Positions 7,936-16,791 of a stretch of 64,000 nt of DNA are shown here, piece by piece (the stretch's first letter is position 1; each line of letters starts with the position of its first letter). Source of the DNA: an uncultured Alistipes sp. (lineage in GTDB: Bacteria; Bacteroidota; Bacteroidia; Bacteroidales; Rikenellaceae). The position numbers and the translations under genes were made by a program. The stretch is taken from contig CANQIF010000009.1 of the NCBI GenBank assembly GCA_947623965.1, positions 1 to 64,000 on the forward strand, in the 5' to 3' direction. The notes beneath the pieces are model-generated. The model did no database searches. It worked only from the letters and a program-made list of their open reading frames with translations, and was not told the DNA's origin.

Positions 7936-10341
7936 GTGAAACAGACGAATTATCATTTGTTCGACTTTCTCGATTTCGATCCCGACCTGAAGCGGGACGA
8001 ATCGCTCTGGAAAGCCTGCAAGCCGACGGCCGTCGAGGCCGCGGAGGGGGAGATTCGGATCACCGTACCCTTTCAGAAACAGCTGCTGCAGGCCGACATG
8101 GCGGCCGACACGGCCGTACCGCGCATCGCGCATACGCTCATCCTCAGGGCATACGGTCCCGAGGTGCTGCGGCTCTTCTTCGACACGGCCGGCCGCACAC
8201 CGGGCGACGCGAGCGAGATGCTCTGCCCGACGCCCCGCATGCAGCGGCAGGCGCTGACGGCCGCCGAGGCGGACGGCGTGTGGCGCTTCACGGACAGCGA
8301 GGGGCGCCTGCGCGGCGAGCTCGACCTGCGCGAAGCGCCGATCGACTTCTGGAGCGACCTGCAGCCCGCCCCGCAGGAGACGATCGATCTGACGCTCTAC
8401 CCCGACGGACAGGCCGGCAAGGCGGTCCGCCTGAGCGCCTTCGACCACTTCTCGCCCCCGCGCTACGACGCCCTGCCGCTGGCCTACTGCCGCACGCGGA
8501 TCGACGAAGAGGAGCTGGCGGAACAACAACCCGGCGGGCAGGCCGGCGAAGGCCAATGCGGGTGCGCCGGCAGCGAAGAGGCTCGCAAAGGCCAATGCGG
8601 GTGCGCTGACGGCGGGGAAACCCGCACTGGGCAACCCGGCAGCGGAGCCTTCCGCGACGAGCGGGCGACCCTTTCGTTCGAATGTGCGGCGGACGAGTGT
8701 TTCGCCGGCACGGGCGAGCGCTTCGCGAAGATGGACCTCAGCGGCCGCACCTTCTTCCTGAAGAACCAGGACGGGCAGGGGGTCAACAACCGCCGCGCTT
8801 ACAAGAACATTCCCTTCTACCTCTCGAGCCGCGGCTACGGCGTCTTCTACCACACGAGCGACTACTGCAAACTCTCGCTGGCCGACCATTCGACCCGTTC
8901 GGTGCAGTTCCTCTGCGACGCCCCGACTGTCGATGCTTTCCTCATCGGCGGTGCGACGCCCGAGCGGATTCTCTTCAACTACCGCTCGCTGACGGGCTTT
9001 CCGCCGATGCTGCCCCTCTGGAGTTTCGGCATCTGGATGAGCCGCATGACCTATTTCAGCGCCGAGGAGGTGGAGGCCGTCTGCCGCCGGCTGCGCGAGG
9101 AGAAATACCCCTGCGACGTGATCCACCTCGACACGGGGTGGTTCCGCACGGACTGGCTTTGCGAGTGGAAATTCAACCCCGAGCGTTTTCCCGATCCGCG
9201 CGGCTTCCTCGCCAAACTCAAGGCCGACGGCTACCGCGTATCGCTCTGGCAGCTCCCCTACGTGGCGCAGGGGGCCGAGCAGATCGGCGAGGCGAAGCGC
9301 AACCGCTACATCGCCCCGCTGACCCGCGAGCAGGAGCGCACCGAGGGGTCGAACTTCTCGACCCTCGACTACGCCGGCACGATCGACTTCACCTACCCCG
9401 CCGCGACCGCCTGGTACAAAAAGCTGCTGAAGGAGCTGCTCGACATGGGCGTCGCCTGCATCAAGACCGACTTCGGCGAGAACATCCACATGGATGCCGA
9501 CTACTACGCCATGCGTCCCGAGCAGCTCAACAACCTCTATGCGCTGCTCTACCAGAAGGCCGCCTACGAGATCACGCGCGAGACGACGGGCGAAGGGATC
9601 GTCTGGGCCCGCGCCGCATGGGCCGGCTGCCAGCGCTACCCGCTGCACTGGGGAGGCGACTCGGCCTCGACGTGGGACGGCTTGGCCGGTTCGCTGAAGG
9701 GCGGGCTGCACTTCGGCCTCTCGGGTTTCGGGTTCTGGAGCCACGACGTGCCGGGGTTCCACTCACTCCCGAATTTCATGAACTCGCCCGTCCGCGACGA
9801 CATCTACGTCCGCTGGACTCAGTTCGGCGTCTTCACCTCGCACATGCGCTACCACGGCACCAGCAAGCGCGAGCCGTGGCACTACCCCGCCGTCGCACCG
9901 ATCGTGAAACGCTGGTGGCGGCTGCGCTACCGGCTGCTGCCCTACATCCTGGAACAGGCGAAGCGGACCTCCGAGACGGGATTCCCGATGCTCCGGGCGC
10001 TGCTGCTGCACCACCCCGACGACCGGCAGGTCTGGCACATCGACGACGAATACTACTTCGGCGACACGTTCCTCGTGGCGCCCGTCATGAACAGCCGCGG
10101 CGTGCGCGACATCTACCTGCCCGAGGGGCGATGGGTCGATTTCTTCACCGGCGAACGGTTCGAAGGGGGCCGCTGGCTGAAGGGGGTCGAGGTGCCGCTC
10201 GACCGGATGCCCGTCTACGTCCGCGAAGGGGCCGGGATCGACCTCTACCCCGACGAGGAGATTTCGTGCACGGACCGGATGGATCTTTCGCACGCCGAAC
10301 GGCTCGTGATCGACGAACGGTTTGCGGGGCTGAAGTTTTAG
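7936..10341 (+). CDS. yicI: GH31 alpha-xylosidase (YicI-like)
   Basis: 801 aa, GTG start at 7936, 16 bp after the beta-helix gene. The GH31 nucleophile is Asp512 in KTDFGE and the acid/base is Asp575 in HWGGD, spaced as in YicI (KTDFGE is characteristic of the alpha-xylosidase subgroup). Upstream, IHLDTGWFRTD and the W-KFNPERFPDP block complete the catalytic barrel. It releases alpha-linked xylose from xyloglucan-type oligosaccharides; xylA and xylB later in the window could use the product. No signal peptide, so probably cytoplasmic. Odd feature: residues ~195-245 contain an in-frame 13-residue tandem repeat rich in Gly, Gln and Cys that is not expected in the family. Confidence 0.9.
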   Translation: MKQTNYHLFDFLDFDPDLKRDESLWKACKPTAVEAAEGEIRITVPFQKQLLQADMAADTAVPRIAHTLILRAYGPEVLRLFFDTAGRTPGDASEMLCPTPRMQRQALTAAEADGVWRFTDSEGRLRGELDLREAPIDFWSDLQPAPQETIDLTLYPDGQAGKAVRLSAFDHFSPPRYDALPLAYCRTRIDEEELAEQQPGGQAGEGQCGCAGSEEARKGQCGCADGGETRTGQPGSGAFRDERATLSFECAADECFAGTGERFAKMDLSGRTFFLKNQDGQGVNNRRAYKNIPFYLSSRGYGVFYHTSDYCKLSLADHSTRSVQFLCDAPTVDAFLIGGATPERILFNYRSLTGFPPMLPLWSFGIWMSRMTYFSAEEVEAVCRRLREEKYPCDVIHLDTGWFRTDWLCEWKFNPERFPDPRGFLAKLKADGYRVSLWQLPYVAQGAEQIGEAKRNRYIAPLTREQERTEGSNFSTLDYAGTIDFTYPAATAWYKKLLKELLDMGVACIKTDFGENIHMDADYYAMRPEQLNNLYALLYQKAAYEITRETTGEGIVWARAAWAGCQRYPLHWGGDSASTWDGLAGSLKGGLHFGLSGFGFWSHDVPGFHSLPNFMNSPVRDDIYVRWTQFGVFTSHMRYHGTSKREPWHYPAVAPIVKRWWRLRYRLLPYILEQAKRTSETGFPMLRALLLHHPDDRQVWHIDDEYYFGDTFLVAPVMNSRGVRDIYLPEGRWVDFFTGERFEGGRWLKGVEVPLDRMPVYVREGAGIDLYPDEEISCTDRMDLSHAERLVIDERFAGLKF
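8551..8667 (+). repeat. In-frame 39-bp tandem repeat inside the GH31 gene
   Basis: Three 39-bp units encode GQCGCAGSEEARK, GQCGCADGGETRT and GQPGSGAFRDERA. A 17-bp core at 8551-8567 recurs exactly at 8590-8606. A partial fourth unit lies just upstream. The frame is kept, so the insertion lengthens a surface loop of the N-terminal beta domain. Confidence 0.8.
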
Positions 10342-10416
10342 GAAATTCGGCGGGCGACGGTGCAGCCGGGTATGGATGTTCCCTGCCGGAGCCGCAAAGA
10401 ATCGGCGGCCGGAGGC

Positions 10417-11165
10417 GGGGCGCAGCCTGCGGAAGGCACGCGCGAAGCGGACCTGCGGGACGCGAAGATGCAGTCCTCCACCCGGGGCGGCTGCGGGTTG
10501 TTGCAGCCTTTGCAAGGCTGCAATTAAAAATAGGGCTCGGGGCGCAGCCTGCGGAGCGCACGCAGATTCGGGTACGAACTGCGGGCCTCCGCCCGGCGGA
10601 GGCTGCGGCCCGCTCGGTCCTGACGGACCGATTTCAACGCAGGACATGCCTGCAGCCGAGCGGGCGGACCAGCACGAGCGGACCCGCGGGACGCGAAGAT
10701 GCAGCCTTTGCAAAGCTGTAATTGAAAATGGAGCTCGGGGCGCAGCCTGCGGAGTGCACGCTCGAAGCGGACCTGCGGGACGCGAGCTGCGGGCCTCCGC
10801 CGGGCGGAGGCTGCGGCCCGCACGGTCCTGACGGACCGATTTCAACGCAGGACATGCCTGCAGCCGAGCGGGCGGACCAGCAGGATGTGGAACATCGGCC
10901 GCAGCTTGCGAAGGACGCACGTGACTGCAAGGAGCTGCGGGCCTTCGCCGCCCCCCAGGCTGCGGCCCGCCGATGCCTGCGGCATCGAACCTTACAATAA
11001 GCCCGCAGCCGAGCGGTGGGCTTGCTTTCGAGCGGCGCGAGAATGCAGCCCTCCGCCCGGGGGCGGATGCGGGCTGCCGACGTCTTCGACGTCGAATTTG
11101 CCGGCAAAGCACCTCGGCGACAACCGCGACCGCTGCGAGCTGCCGCTCCTGGCGGACCGATACGA
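10417..11165 (+). repeat. Modular structured intergenic repeat block R2
   Basis: Forward-oriented units between the GH31 and UroD-like genes. Heads begin near 10417, 10535 and 10737; a variant head (GCAGCTTGCGAAG) is near 10901. Mini-hairpins: CGGTCC-TGAC-GGACCG at 10615-10630 and again at 10823-10838, CGATGCC-TGC-GGCATCG at 10971-10987, CGACGTC-TTC-GACGTCG at 11078-11094. The stretches around 10603-10673 and 10813-10880 are almost identical, so this is a local tandem duplication. The gap 10342-11273 holds no supported gene. Confidence 0.88.
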
Positions 11166-11273
11166 CACTGCAAACTGCCGATCCCTGCGCGATCGCTTTC
11201 CTCCGAAAGCGTTTCGGGCAACCGACCGAAAAAAAACAAAAACAGAACAAACACGAAATAACCACTACCGAAC

Positions 11274-12338
11274 ATGCAAACCTGGAAAACGAATTGGGAG
11301 GAGTCGAAAAAGAACTACCTCGCCTGGTGGCAGCACAAGGGATGCGTCCTGACGATGTGGGAGCACCTTCAGGAGGGGGTTGCCCCGCATGCCGACGTGC
11401 CGGCCCCTGCGCCGGCCGCCGACTGGAACCAACGCTGGTTCGATCCCGTCTGGCGATCGGCCGAACTGGATCACTACGTGGCCCATAGCTCGCTGCTGGC
11501 CGACATTCCGCCCGTGGCGAACACGCAGCTCGGCCCCGGCTCGCTGGCGGCGATTCTCGGCGGCCGCCTCGAAGGGGGTCCCGACACGATCTGGATCCAT
11601 CCGGCCGACGCCGTCGGCGAGGAGATCGTCTTCGATCCCGAAAACGCTGCCTGGAAGCTCCACAAGGAGCTGCTGAAAGCCTGCAAGGAGCGGGCGCAGG
11701 GCCACTACTATGTCGGCATGCCCGACCTGATGGAGGGGCTCGACGTGCTGGCGGCGATCCGCGGCACCGACAATGTGCTGCTCGACACGATGATGGATCC
11801 CGAACTGTTGGACCGTCAGCTGCAGCAGGTGAACGACATCTACTTCCGTGTCTACGACGAGCTCTACGACATTGTCCGCGAAGAGGACGGCATGGCCTTC
11901 TGCTACTTCTCGATCTGGGGGCCGGGGCGCGTCAGCAAGCTGCAGAGCGATATCTCGATCATGATCGGCGAGGAGGAGTACCGCCGCTTCGTGCAGCCCT
12001 ACATCCGCCAGCAGTGTCAGAAGCTCGATTACACGCTCTACCACCTCGACGGCGTGGGGGCAATTCGCCATCTCGATGCCCTGCTCGAAATCGAGGAGCT
12101 CGACGCCATCCAGTGGACCCCGGGCGTCGGCGAACCGCAGGGCGGCGACCCGAAGTGGTACGACCTCTACCGCCGCATCAAGGCGGGCGGCAAGTCCGTC
12201 GAGGCCAACTGGATCACCCTCGAAGAGCTCGAGCCGCTGCTCGACAGCGTCGGCGCCGAAGGCATGCTCCTCAGCATGGATTTCAAGAACGAGCGCCAGA
12301 TCGAGGAGGCGCTGAAAATCGTCGAGCGCTACCGGTAG
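11274..12338 (+). CDS. Uroporphyrinogen decarboxylase-family protein
   Basis: 354 aa, start at 11274. The fold signature is UroD-like throughout, with GHYYVGMPDL, a D-T-M-M-D segment and the C-terminal barrel end LYHLDGVGAIRHLDALLEIEEL followed by QWTPGVGEP (names given as short landmarks; exact residues 244-280). Unlike the enzyme at 991-1989 it lacks the HxC zinc motif: YHLDG stands where HNCGN would be. Such UroD relatives are common in gut Bacteroidota and lack a settled function; methyl transfer or a sugar-acid role are both possible. It is followed after 194 bp by a sodium:solute symporter, suggesting that the imported solute is its substrate (inference). Confidence 0.7.
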   Translation: MQTWKTNWEESKKNYLAWWQHKGCVLTMWEHLQEGVAPHADVPAPAPAADWNQRWFDPVWRSAELDHYVAHSSLLADIPPVANTQLGPGSLAAILGGRLEGGPDTIWIHPADAVGEEIVFDPENAAWKLHKELLKACKERAQGHYYVGMPDLMEGLDVLAAIRGTDNVLLDTMMDPELLDRQLQQVNDIYFRVYDELYDIVREEDGMAFCYFSIWGPGRVSKLQSDISIMIGEEEYRRFVQPYIRQQCQKLDYTLYHLDGVGAIRHLDALLEIEELDAIQWTPGVGEPQGGDPKWYDLYRRIKAGGKSVEANWITLEELEPLLDSVGAEGMLLSMDFKNERQIEEALKIVERYR

Positions 12339-12360
12339 CCCGACAATCCGGCACTCCCCT

Positions 12361-12489
12361 CCGCGGCCGGCCGCGGGATGCAGCAGGATACCGTGAAGCG
12401 TCTATGGCTCTTCCCTTGTCCGCTGCCCCGTCCGGTTGCCGCACCGCACGTTCCGAACCCGGTCCGCCTTCCGACGAAGGCGGACCGGG
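12361..12489 (+). other. Two inverted repeats between the UroD-like and symporter genes
   Basis: CCGCGGCCGGCCGCGG at 12361-12376 is a perfect 16-bp palindrome. At 12458-12471 and 12476-12489 there is a perfect 14-bp stem around the loop CGAC, without a T-run. The second hairpin begins 44 bp before the symporter start codon and might be an RNA-processing or stability element rather than a terminator. Confidence 0.6.
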
Positions 12490-12532
12490 GCGGATCGTTT
12501 CCACCCGACCGAAACCACCTAAACAACTACCT

Positions 12533-14095
12533 ATGATCCACGCCAAATTTCTGCAAACGCTCGACTGGGGCATCCTGATCGGCTATTTCGCCGTCCTCTT
12601 CGCCATCGGCATCTGGGCCAGCCTCAAACGCAAGAAGGGCAGCTCGCTCTTTCTGGCCGAGCACTCCCTCAAGTGGCATCACATCGGCTTCTCGATGTGG
12701 GGCACGAACGTCGGCCCCTCGATGCTCATCGCCTCGGCCTCGGCCGGCTTCACGACCGGCATCGTCTCGGGCAACTACGCCTGGTACGCCTTCGTCTTCA
12801 TCTGTCTGCTGGCTTTCGTCTTCGCCCCGAAATACCTCGGGTCGAATGTCTCGACGCTCCCCGAATTCATGGGGCGCCGCTTCGGGCAGTCCACCCGCAA
12901 CATCCTGGCCTGGTATACGATCGTCACGATCCTTATCTCATGGCTCGCGCTGACGCTTTTCGCCGGCGGCGTGTTGATCCGCCAGGTCTTCGACATCCCG
13001 ATGTGGCAGTCGGCTCTGCTGCTGCTCGCCGTATCGGCCTTCTTCACGATGCTCGGCGGTCTGAAAGCCGTAGCCTACACGAACGTCTACCAGATGCTGC
13101 TGCTCATCTTCGTATCGGCGACGATCGTCATCGTCGGCCTCGTCGAGGTCGGCGGCATCGACGGCCTTGCGGCGAAGGTTCCCGCCGACTACTGGAAACT
13201 CTTCCGGCCCAACTCGGACGAGGCCTTCCCGTGGCTCCCGATCGTGCTGGGCTACCCCGTGATGGGCGTCTGGTTCTGGTGCACGGACCAGTCGATGGTG
13301 CAGCCCGTGCTGGCAGCCAAGAACCTCCGGCAGGGGCAGTTGGGGGCCAACTTCACCGGATGGCTCAAGATTCTCGACGTACCCCTGTACATCCTGCCCG
13401 GTATTCTCTGTCTGGCCCTCTACCCCACGCTGCAGAACCCCGACGAGGCCTACATGACGATGGTTACGAACCTCTTCCCGGTCGGCATGGTCGGGCTTGT
13501 GCTGGCTGTGCTGACGGCCGCCCTCGTCTCGACGATCGGGTCGTCGCTCAACGCCCTGAGCACCATCTTTACGATGGACGTCTACGTCAAGAAGATCAAC
13601 CCCGCGGCCTCGAACAAGGAGATCATCCGCATGGGGCACCTCGCGACGATCCTCGGCGCCGTCGTTTCGGTCAGCATCACGATCGCCATCGACAGCATCC
13701 AGGGGCTGAACCTCTTCAACGTCTTCCAGTCGGTGCTGGGCTTCATCGCACCGCCCATGACGGCCGTATTCCTGATGGGAATCTTCTGGAAACGCACCAC
13801 GAGGCGAGCCGCCAACTTCACGCTGACGGTCGGCACGCTCATCAGCCTCGGCATCGGCGTGCTCTATCTGTGGGTGCTGCCCGAGCTGAACTGGCCGCAC
13901 TTCATGTTGCTGTCGTTCTACCTCTGCCTCTTCCTTATCGGTTGCATGGTCGTCATCTCGCTGACCGACCGCACGCCCGCCGAGGAGGGGACCGAACCTT
14001 TCACGAAGCTCCACGAACACAGCGGCATGCTCGTCAAGGTGCTGTGGGCGTTGCTCATCCTCGTGATGATCGGGCTTTACATCTACTTCAACTGA
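12533..14095 (+). CDS. Sodium:solute symporter (SSS/SGLT family)
   Basis: 520 aa from the ATG at 12533, which follows an AACAACTAC leader; longer upstream frames run through the preceding gene. About 13 transmembrane helices are visible. The segment KYLGSNVSTLPEFMGRRFG near residues 98-116 and the helix around GTNVGPSMLIASASAG match the SSS family core. It imports an organic solute such as a sugar or sugar acid with sodium. Its pairing with the UroD-family gene is the best clue to substrate, but that substrate is unknown. Confidence 0.88.
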   Translation: MIHAKFLQTLDWGILIGYFAVLFAIGIWASLKRKKGSSLFLAEHSLKWHHIGFSMWGTNVGPSMLIASASAGFTTGIVSGNYAWYAFVFICLLAFVFAPKYLGSNVSTLPEFMGRRFGQSTRNILAWYTIVTILISWLALTLFAGGVLIRQVFDIPMWQSALLLLAVSAFFTMLGGLKAVAYTNVYQMLLLIFVSATIVIVGLVEVGGIDGLAAKVPADYWKLFRPNSDEAFPWLPIVLGYPVMGVWFWCTDQSMVQPVLAAKNLRQGQLGANFTGWLKILDVPLYILPGILCLALYPTLQNPDEAYMTMVTNLFPVGMVGLVLAVLTAALVSTIGSSLNALSTIFTMDVYVKKINPAASNKEIIRMGHLATILGAVVSVSITIAIDSIQGLNLFNVFQSVLGFIAPPMTAVFLMGIFWKRTTRRAANFTLTVGTLISLGIGVLYLWVLPELNWPHFMLLSFYLCLFLIGCMVVISLTDRTPAEEGTEPFTKLHEHSGMLVKVLWALLILVMIGLYIYFN

Positions 14096-14237
14096 CGTTT
14101 CGGCTGGAGAGGTTTTACACACAGCCTTAGCGCACGCACGAAGATCGGCGGGTGCAGGGCTTCAGGCATCGGCCGCGGTGGAAAAATCGCAGCCGATGTT
14201 GTTTTATAAGGGGTATCGGTTTCTAAATTACGTTGGA

Positions 14238-15175
14238 GGCGGGCGGGCAGCCTGCGGAGAGCACGCTCGAAGCGGACCTGAGGAACGCGAGTTGCGGGCC
14301 TCCGCCGGGCGGAGCCCCGGCCCGCAAAGGCCTGACGGACCAATTCCAGCTGCAAGGCAAGCCCGCAGCCGAGCGGATGGGCTTGCGACGTAAAGGAGCA
14401 GCCCTTCGCCCGGGGGCGGCTGCGGGCTGCCGGTCGCAACGCGACCGATTTTGCCGCAAAACTCTTCGGCGACGACTGAAAGCTACGGACCACACACCTT
14501 CTCAAGGCCGAAATTCAATATTAAAATTCGGGCCGGAGCTTGCGAAAGGACCGCACGAGCGGATGCGAAATGCGGGCCTTCGCCGGGCGAAGCTCCGGCC
14601 CGCACGGTCCTAACGGACCGATTCCAGCTGCAAAGCCAGTCCGCAGCCGAGCGGACGGACCTGCGACTTTAGAGGAGCCGCCCCCGCCCGGGGGCGGCGA
14701 CGGCGGCTGCGGGCTGCTGCACCCATCCGGGCGCAAATTCAGAATTCAATATTCAAAATTCAGAATTACGAACTCGGGCTGCAGCCTGCGGAGCTCGCAA
14801 GTTCGGCAACGAACTGCGGTCCTCCGCCGCCCCCAGGCTGCGGCCCGCAGACCTCTTGCGAGGTCGTATGGACAGCATAAAACTTCAACGACTGCAGCCC
14901 TCCGATGCCCAACGGCTCGATCCCCGCCCGAGAAAAGCCCGCAGCCGAGCGGACGGGCCTGCGACGAAGAGGAGCAGCCCTCCGCCAGGGGGCGGCTGCG
15001 GGCTGCCGACGTCTGCGACGTCGAATTTGCTGGCAGGTATTTTCCTCCAAAACTGGGGCGGCTGCGGGCTGCCGGTCGCTACCGCGACCGATCCTGCTGG
15101 CAAGCGTTTCCTCCACTACCAGAGGCTGCGGCCCGCCGACCTCTAAAGAGGTCGAATGTTCCACATAAAACATCA
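14238..15175 (+). repeat. Modular structured intergenic repeat block R3
   Basis: Forward-oriented units between convergent genes (symporter and dehydrogenase). Heads lie near 14242, 14531 and 14783. The second arm GCCCGCAGCCG..GGCTGCGGGC occurs near 14361-14430, 14640-14720 and 14937-15003. Mini-hairpins include CGGTCCTAACGGACCG near 14607, CGACGTC-TGC-GACGTCG at 15007-15023, a CGGTCGC type near 15074 and CGACCTC types near 14858 and 15138. A heptad AT linker lies near 14740-14767. A second tail type (ATAAAACwTCAAC) follows the CGACCTC hairpins. No credible gene in 14096-15276. Confidence 0.88.
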
Positions 15176-15215
15176 ACCCTCCTTAAAAATTCGCGAAGCC
15201 CTCCATCCACTGACA

Positions 15216-15249
15216 AAAAAAGCACCGCAACCCGAAGGCTGCGGTGCTG
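15216..15249 (-). terminator. Intrinsic terminator of the Zn-dehydrogenase gene
   Basis: AGCACCGCA (15222-15230) pairs with TGCGGTGCT (15241-15249); on the minus strand a run of T (complement of 15216-15221) follows. It lies 28 bp after the dehydrogenase stop codon. Confidence 0.85.
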
Positions 15250-15276
15250 TCGTGCGATCCGCGCAAGGCGGCACGT

Positions 15277-16299
15277 CTACTCGAATTTGACCAGGATGCG
15301 GAAGACCTTGCCCGGAGCGGCAGCCCACTGCTGCATCGCCTCGTGTGCCGTCTCGGGCGTCGCGACCGCCGAGATCAAGCGGTCCTTCGGGAAGTCGGGA
15401 TGCTCCTCGAGGAAGTGGATCACGGCCCGGAAATCCGACGGCATGGCATTGCGCGAGCCGCGAATATCGAGCTCCTTCTGCACGAAGAGTTTCGTCTGGA
15501 ATTCGACGCTGCTCTTGGCGTAGCCGATGCAGACGACACGGCCCGTGAAGGCCACCTCGTCAACCGCCATGACATAGGTCACGGGCGAGCCGACCGCTTC
15601 GATCACCACGTTGGGACCGTGGCCTCCGGTCAGCTCCTGCAGACGCTCGTGGACCTGCTCGGTCTTCGTGTTGACCGTGTATTTAGCCCCCAGCTCACGG
15701 GCCAGCGCCAGTTTTTCGTCGTCGATATCGGCCGCAATGACCGTCGCACCGCGCAGCGCGGCCCGGACGATGGCGCCGACGCCGATCATGCCGCAGCCGA
15801 TCACCATCACCGTATCGATATCCGTCACTTCGGCACGCGATACGGCGTGGAAGCCGACACTCATCGGCTCGATCAAGGCGCAGTCGCGCGGCGTAATCGC
15901 ACCGGCGGGGATCACCTTCTGCCAGGGCACGACGATGTAGTCGGCCATGGCGCCGTTGCGCTGCACGCCGAGCGTCTCATTATAGCGGCAGGCATTCACG
16001 CGGCCGCTGAGGCACGACGAGCAGGTGCCGCAGTTCGTGTAGGGATTGATCGTGACGGTCTTTCCCACGGTGAGCGACGCCGGAACATCCTCGCCCACTT
16101 CGGCAATGCGGCCGCCGATCTCGTGGCCCGGAATCACGGGCAGCTTGACCATCGGGTTGCGGCCGAGGTAGGTATTCAGATCCGAGCCGCAAAAGCCCAC
16201 ATAACACATTTTGACCAGCACCTCGCCGCGCTGCGGCTTCGGAGCTGCGATTTCTGCCACCCGCATCTCGGACGGGGCGGCGATTTGTACCGATTTCAT
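15277..16299 (-). CDS. Zinc-dependent sugar/polyol dehydrogenase (MDR family)
   Basis: 340 aa from ATG 16299; the longer frame upstream has no similarity. Catalytic zinc residues sit in GFCGSD and GHEIGG; the structural zinc lobe is NCGTCSSCLSGRVNAC; the NAD(P)-binding loop is GCGMIG. It resembles sorbitol, L-idonate and galactonate dehydrogenases and oxidises a secondary alcohol of a sugar acid or polyol. It follows the amidohydrolase and aldo-keto reductase genes on the same strand, separated by a 492-bp gap filled with repeat R4, and no promoter box is evident in that gap. In an L-fucose-type oxidative pathway it could act on a 2-keto-3-deoxy acid or fuconate (inference). Confidence 0.85.
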   Translation of the reverse strand: MKSVQIAAPSEMRVAEIAAPKPQRGEVLVKMCYVGFCGSDLNTYLGRNPMVKLPVIPGHEIGGRIAEVGEDVPASLTVGKTVTINPYTNCGTCSSCLSGRVNACRYNETLGVQRNGAMADYIVVPWQKVIPAGAITPRDCALIEPMSVGFHAVSRAEVTDIDTVMVIGCGMIGVGAIVRAALRGATVIAADIDDEKLALARELGAKYTVNTKTEQVHERLQELTGGHGPNVVIEAVGSPVTYVMAVDEVAFTGRVVCIGYAKSSVEFQTKLFVQKELDIRGSRNAMPSDFRAVIHFLEEHPDFPKDRLISAVATPETAHEAMQQWAAAPGKVFRILVKFE

Positions 16300-16404
16300 G
16301 GTTCTATTCAATGTTTGGTTTTTATTGTTCCTTTTATATGCAACTTTTTCCACTGCGCCACGAGCCGAACAAGTTCGGCCCGGCATTCGAATAGATTCTA
16401 TCTC

Positions 16405-16715
16405 ATAGAGGTCGTGCAGGCCGCAGCCTCCCAGTTGTCACCGAGGTGTTTGGCGGCAAAATCGGTCGCGCAGCGACCGGCAGCCCGCAGCCGCCCCCGG
16501 GCGGAGGGCTGCTCCTCTACGTCGCAGGCCCGTCCGCTCGGCTGCGGGCTTTTCTCGGGCGGGGATCGAGCCATTAGGCATCGGAGGGCTGCAGTCGTCG
16601 AGGTTTTATGCTATCCATACGACCTCATAGAGGTCGTGCGGGCCGCAGCCTCCCGGCAGCGGAGGCCCGCTGCTCCTTACCGTCGCTGGCGTCCTCCGCA
16701 GGCCGCTGCCCGAAA
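16405..16715 (-). repeat. Modular structured intergenic repeat block R4
   Basis: Reverse-oriented unit in the 492-bp gap between the amidohydrolase and dehydrogenase genes. It has the second arm near 16482-16552 (CCCGCAGCCGCCCCCGGG then CGGCTGCGGGC), a CGGTCGC-type mini-hairpin near 16462, hairpins ending in GAGGTCG near 16408 and 16624, and the conserved long hairpin near 16637-16672. Orientation agrees with the direction of the flanking genes. Confidence 0.82.
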
Positions 16716-16791
16716 ATGATTTTTCATTTGCGGGTCCAAATGGAACTGCAACTCTCGTCCGCTTTTGCGTCCATTTATGCCAGCCGAGCCG

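Noticed and set aside
7930..9762. 610-codon open frame antisense to the GH31 gene
   Set aside because: GH31 catalytic motifs are on the plus strand; the antisense frame is composition-driven in this high-GC genome and has no domain.
14096..15276. Insertion sequence remnants in the large gaps
   Set aside because: No transposase fragment, terminal inverted repeats or target duplications were seen; modules are short, many-copy and structured.
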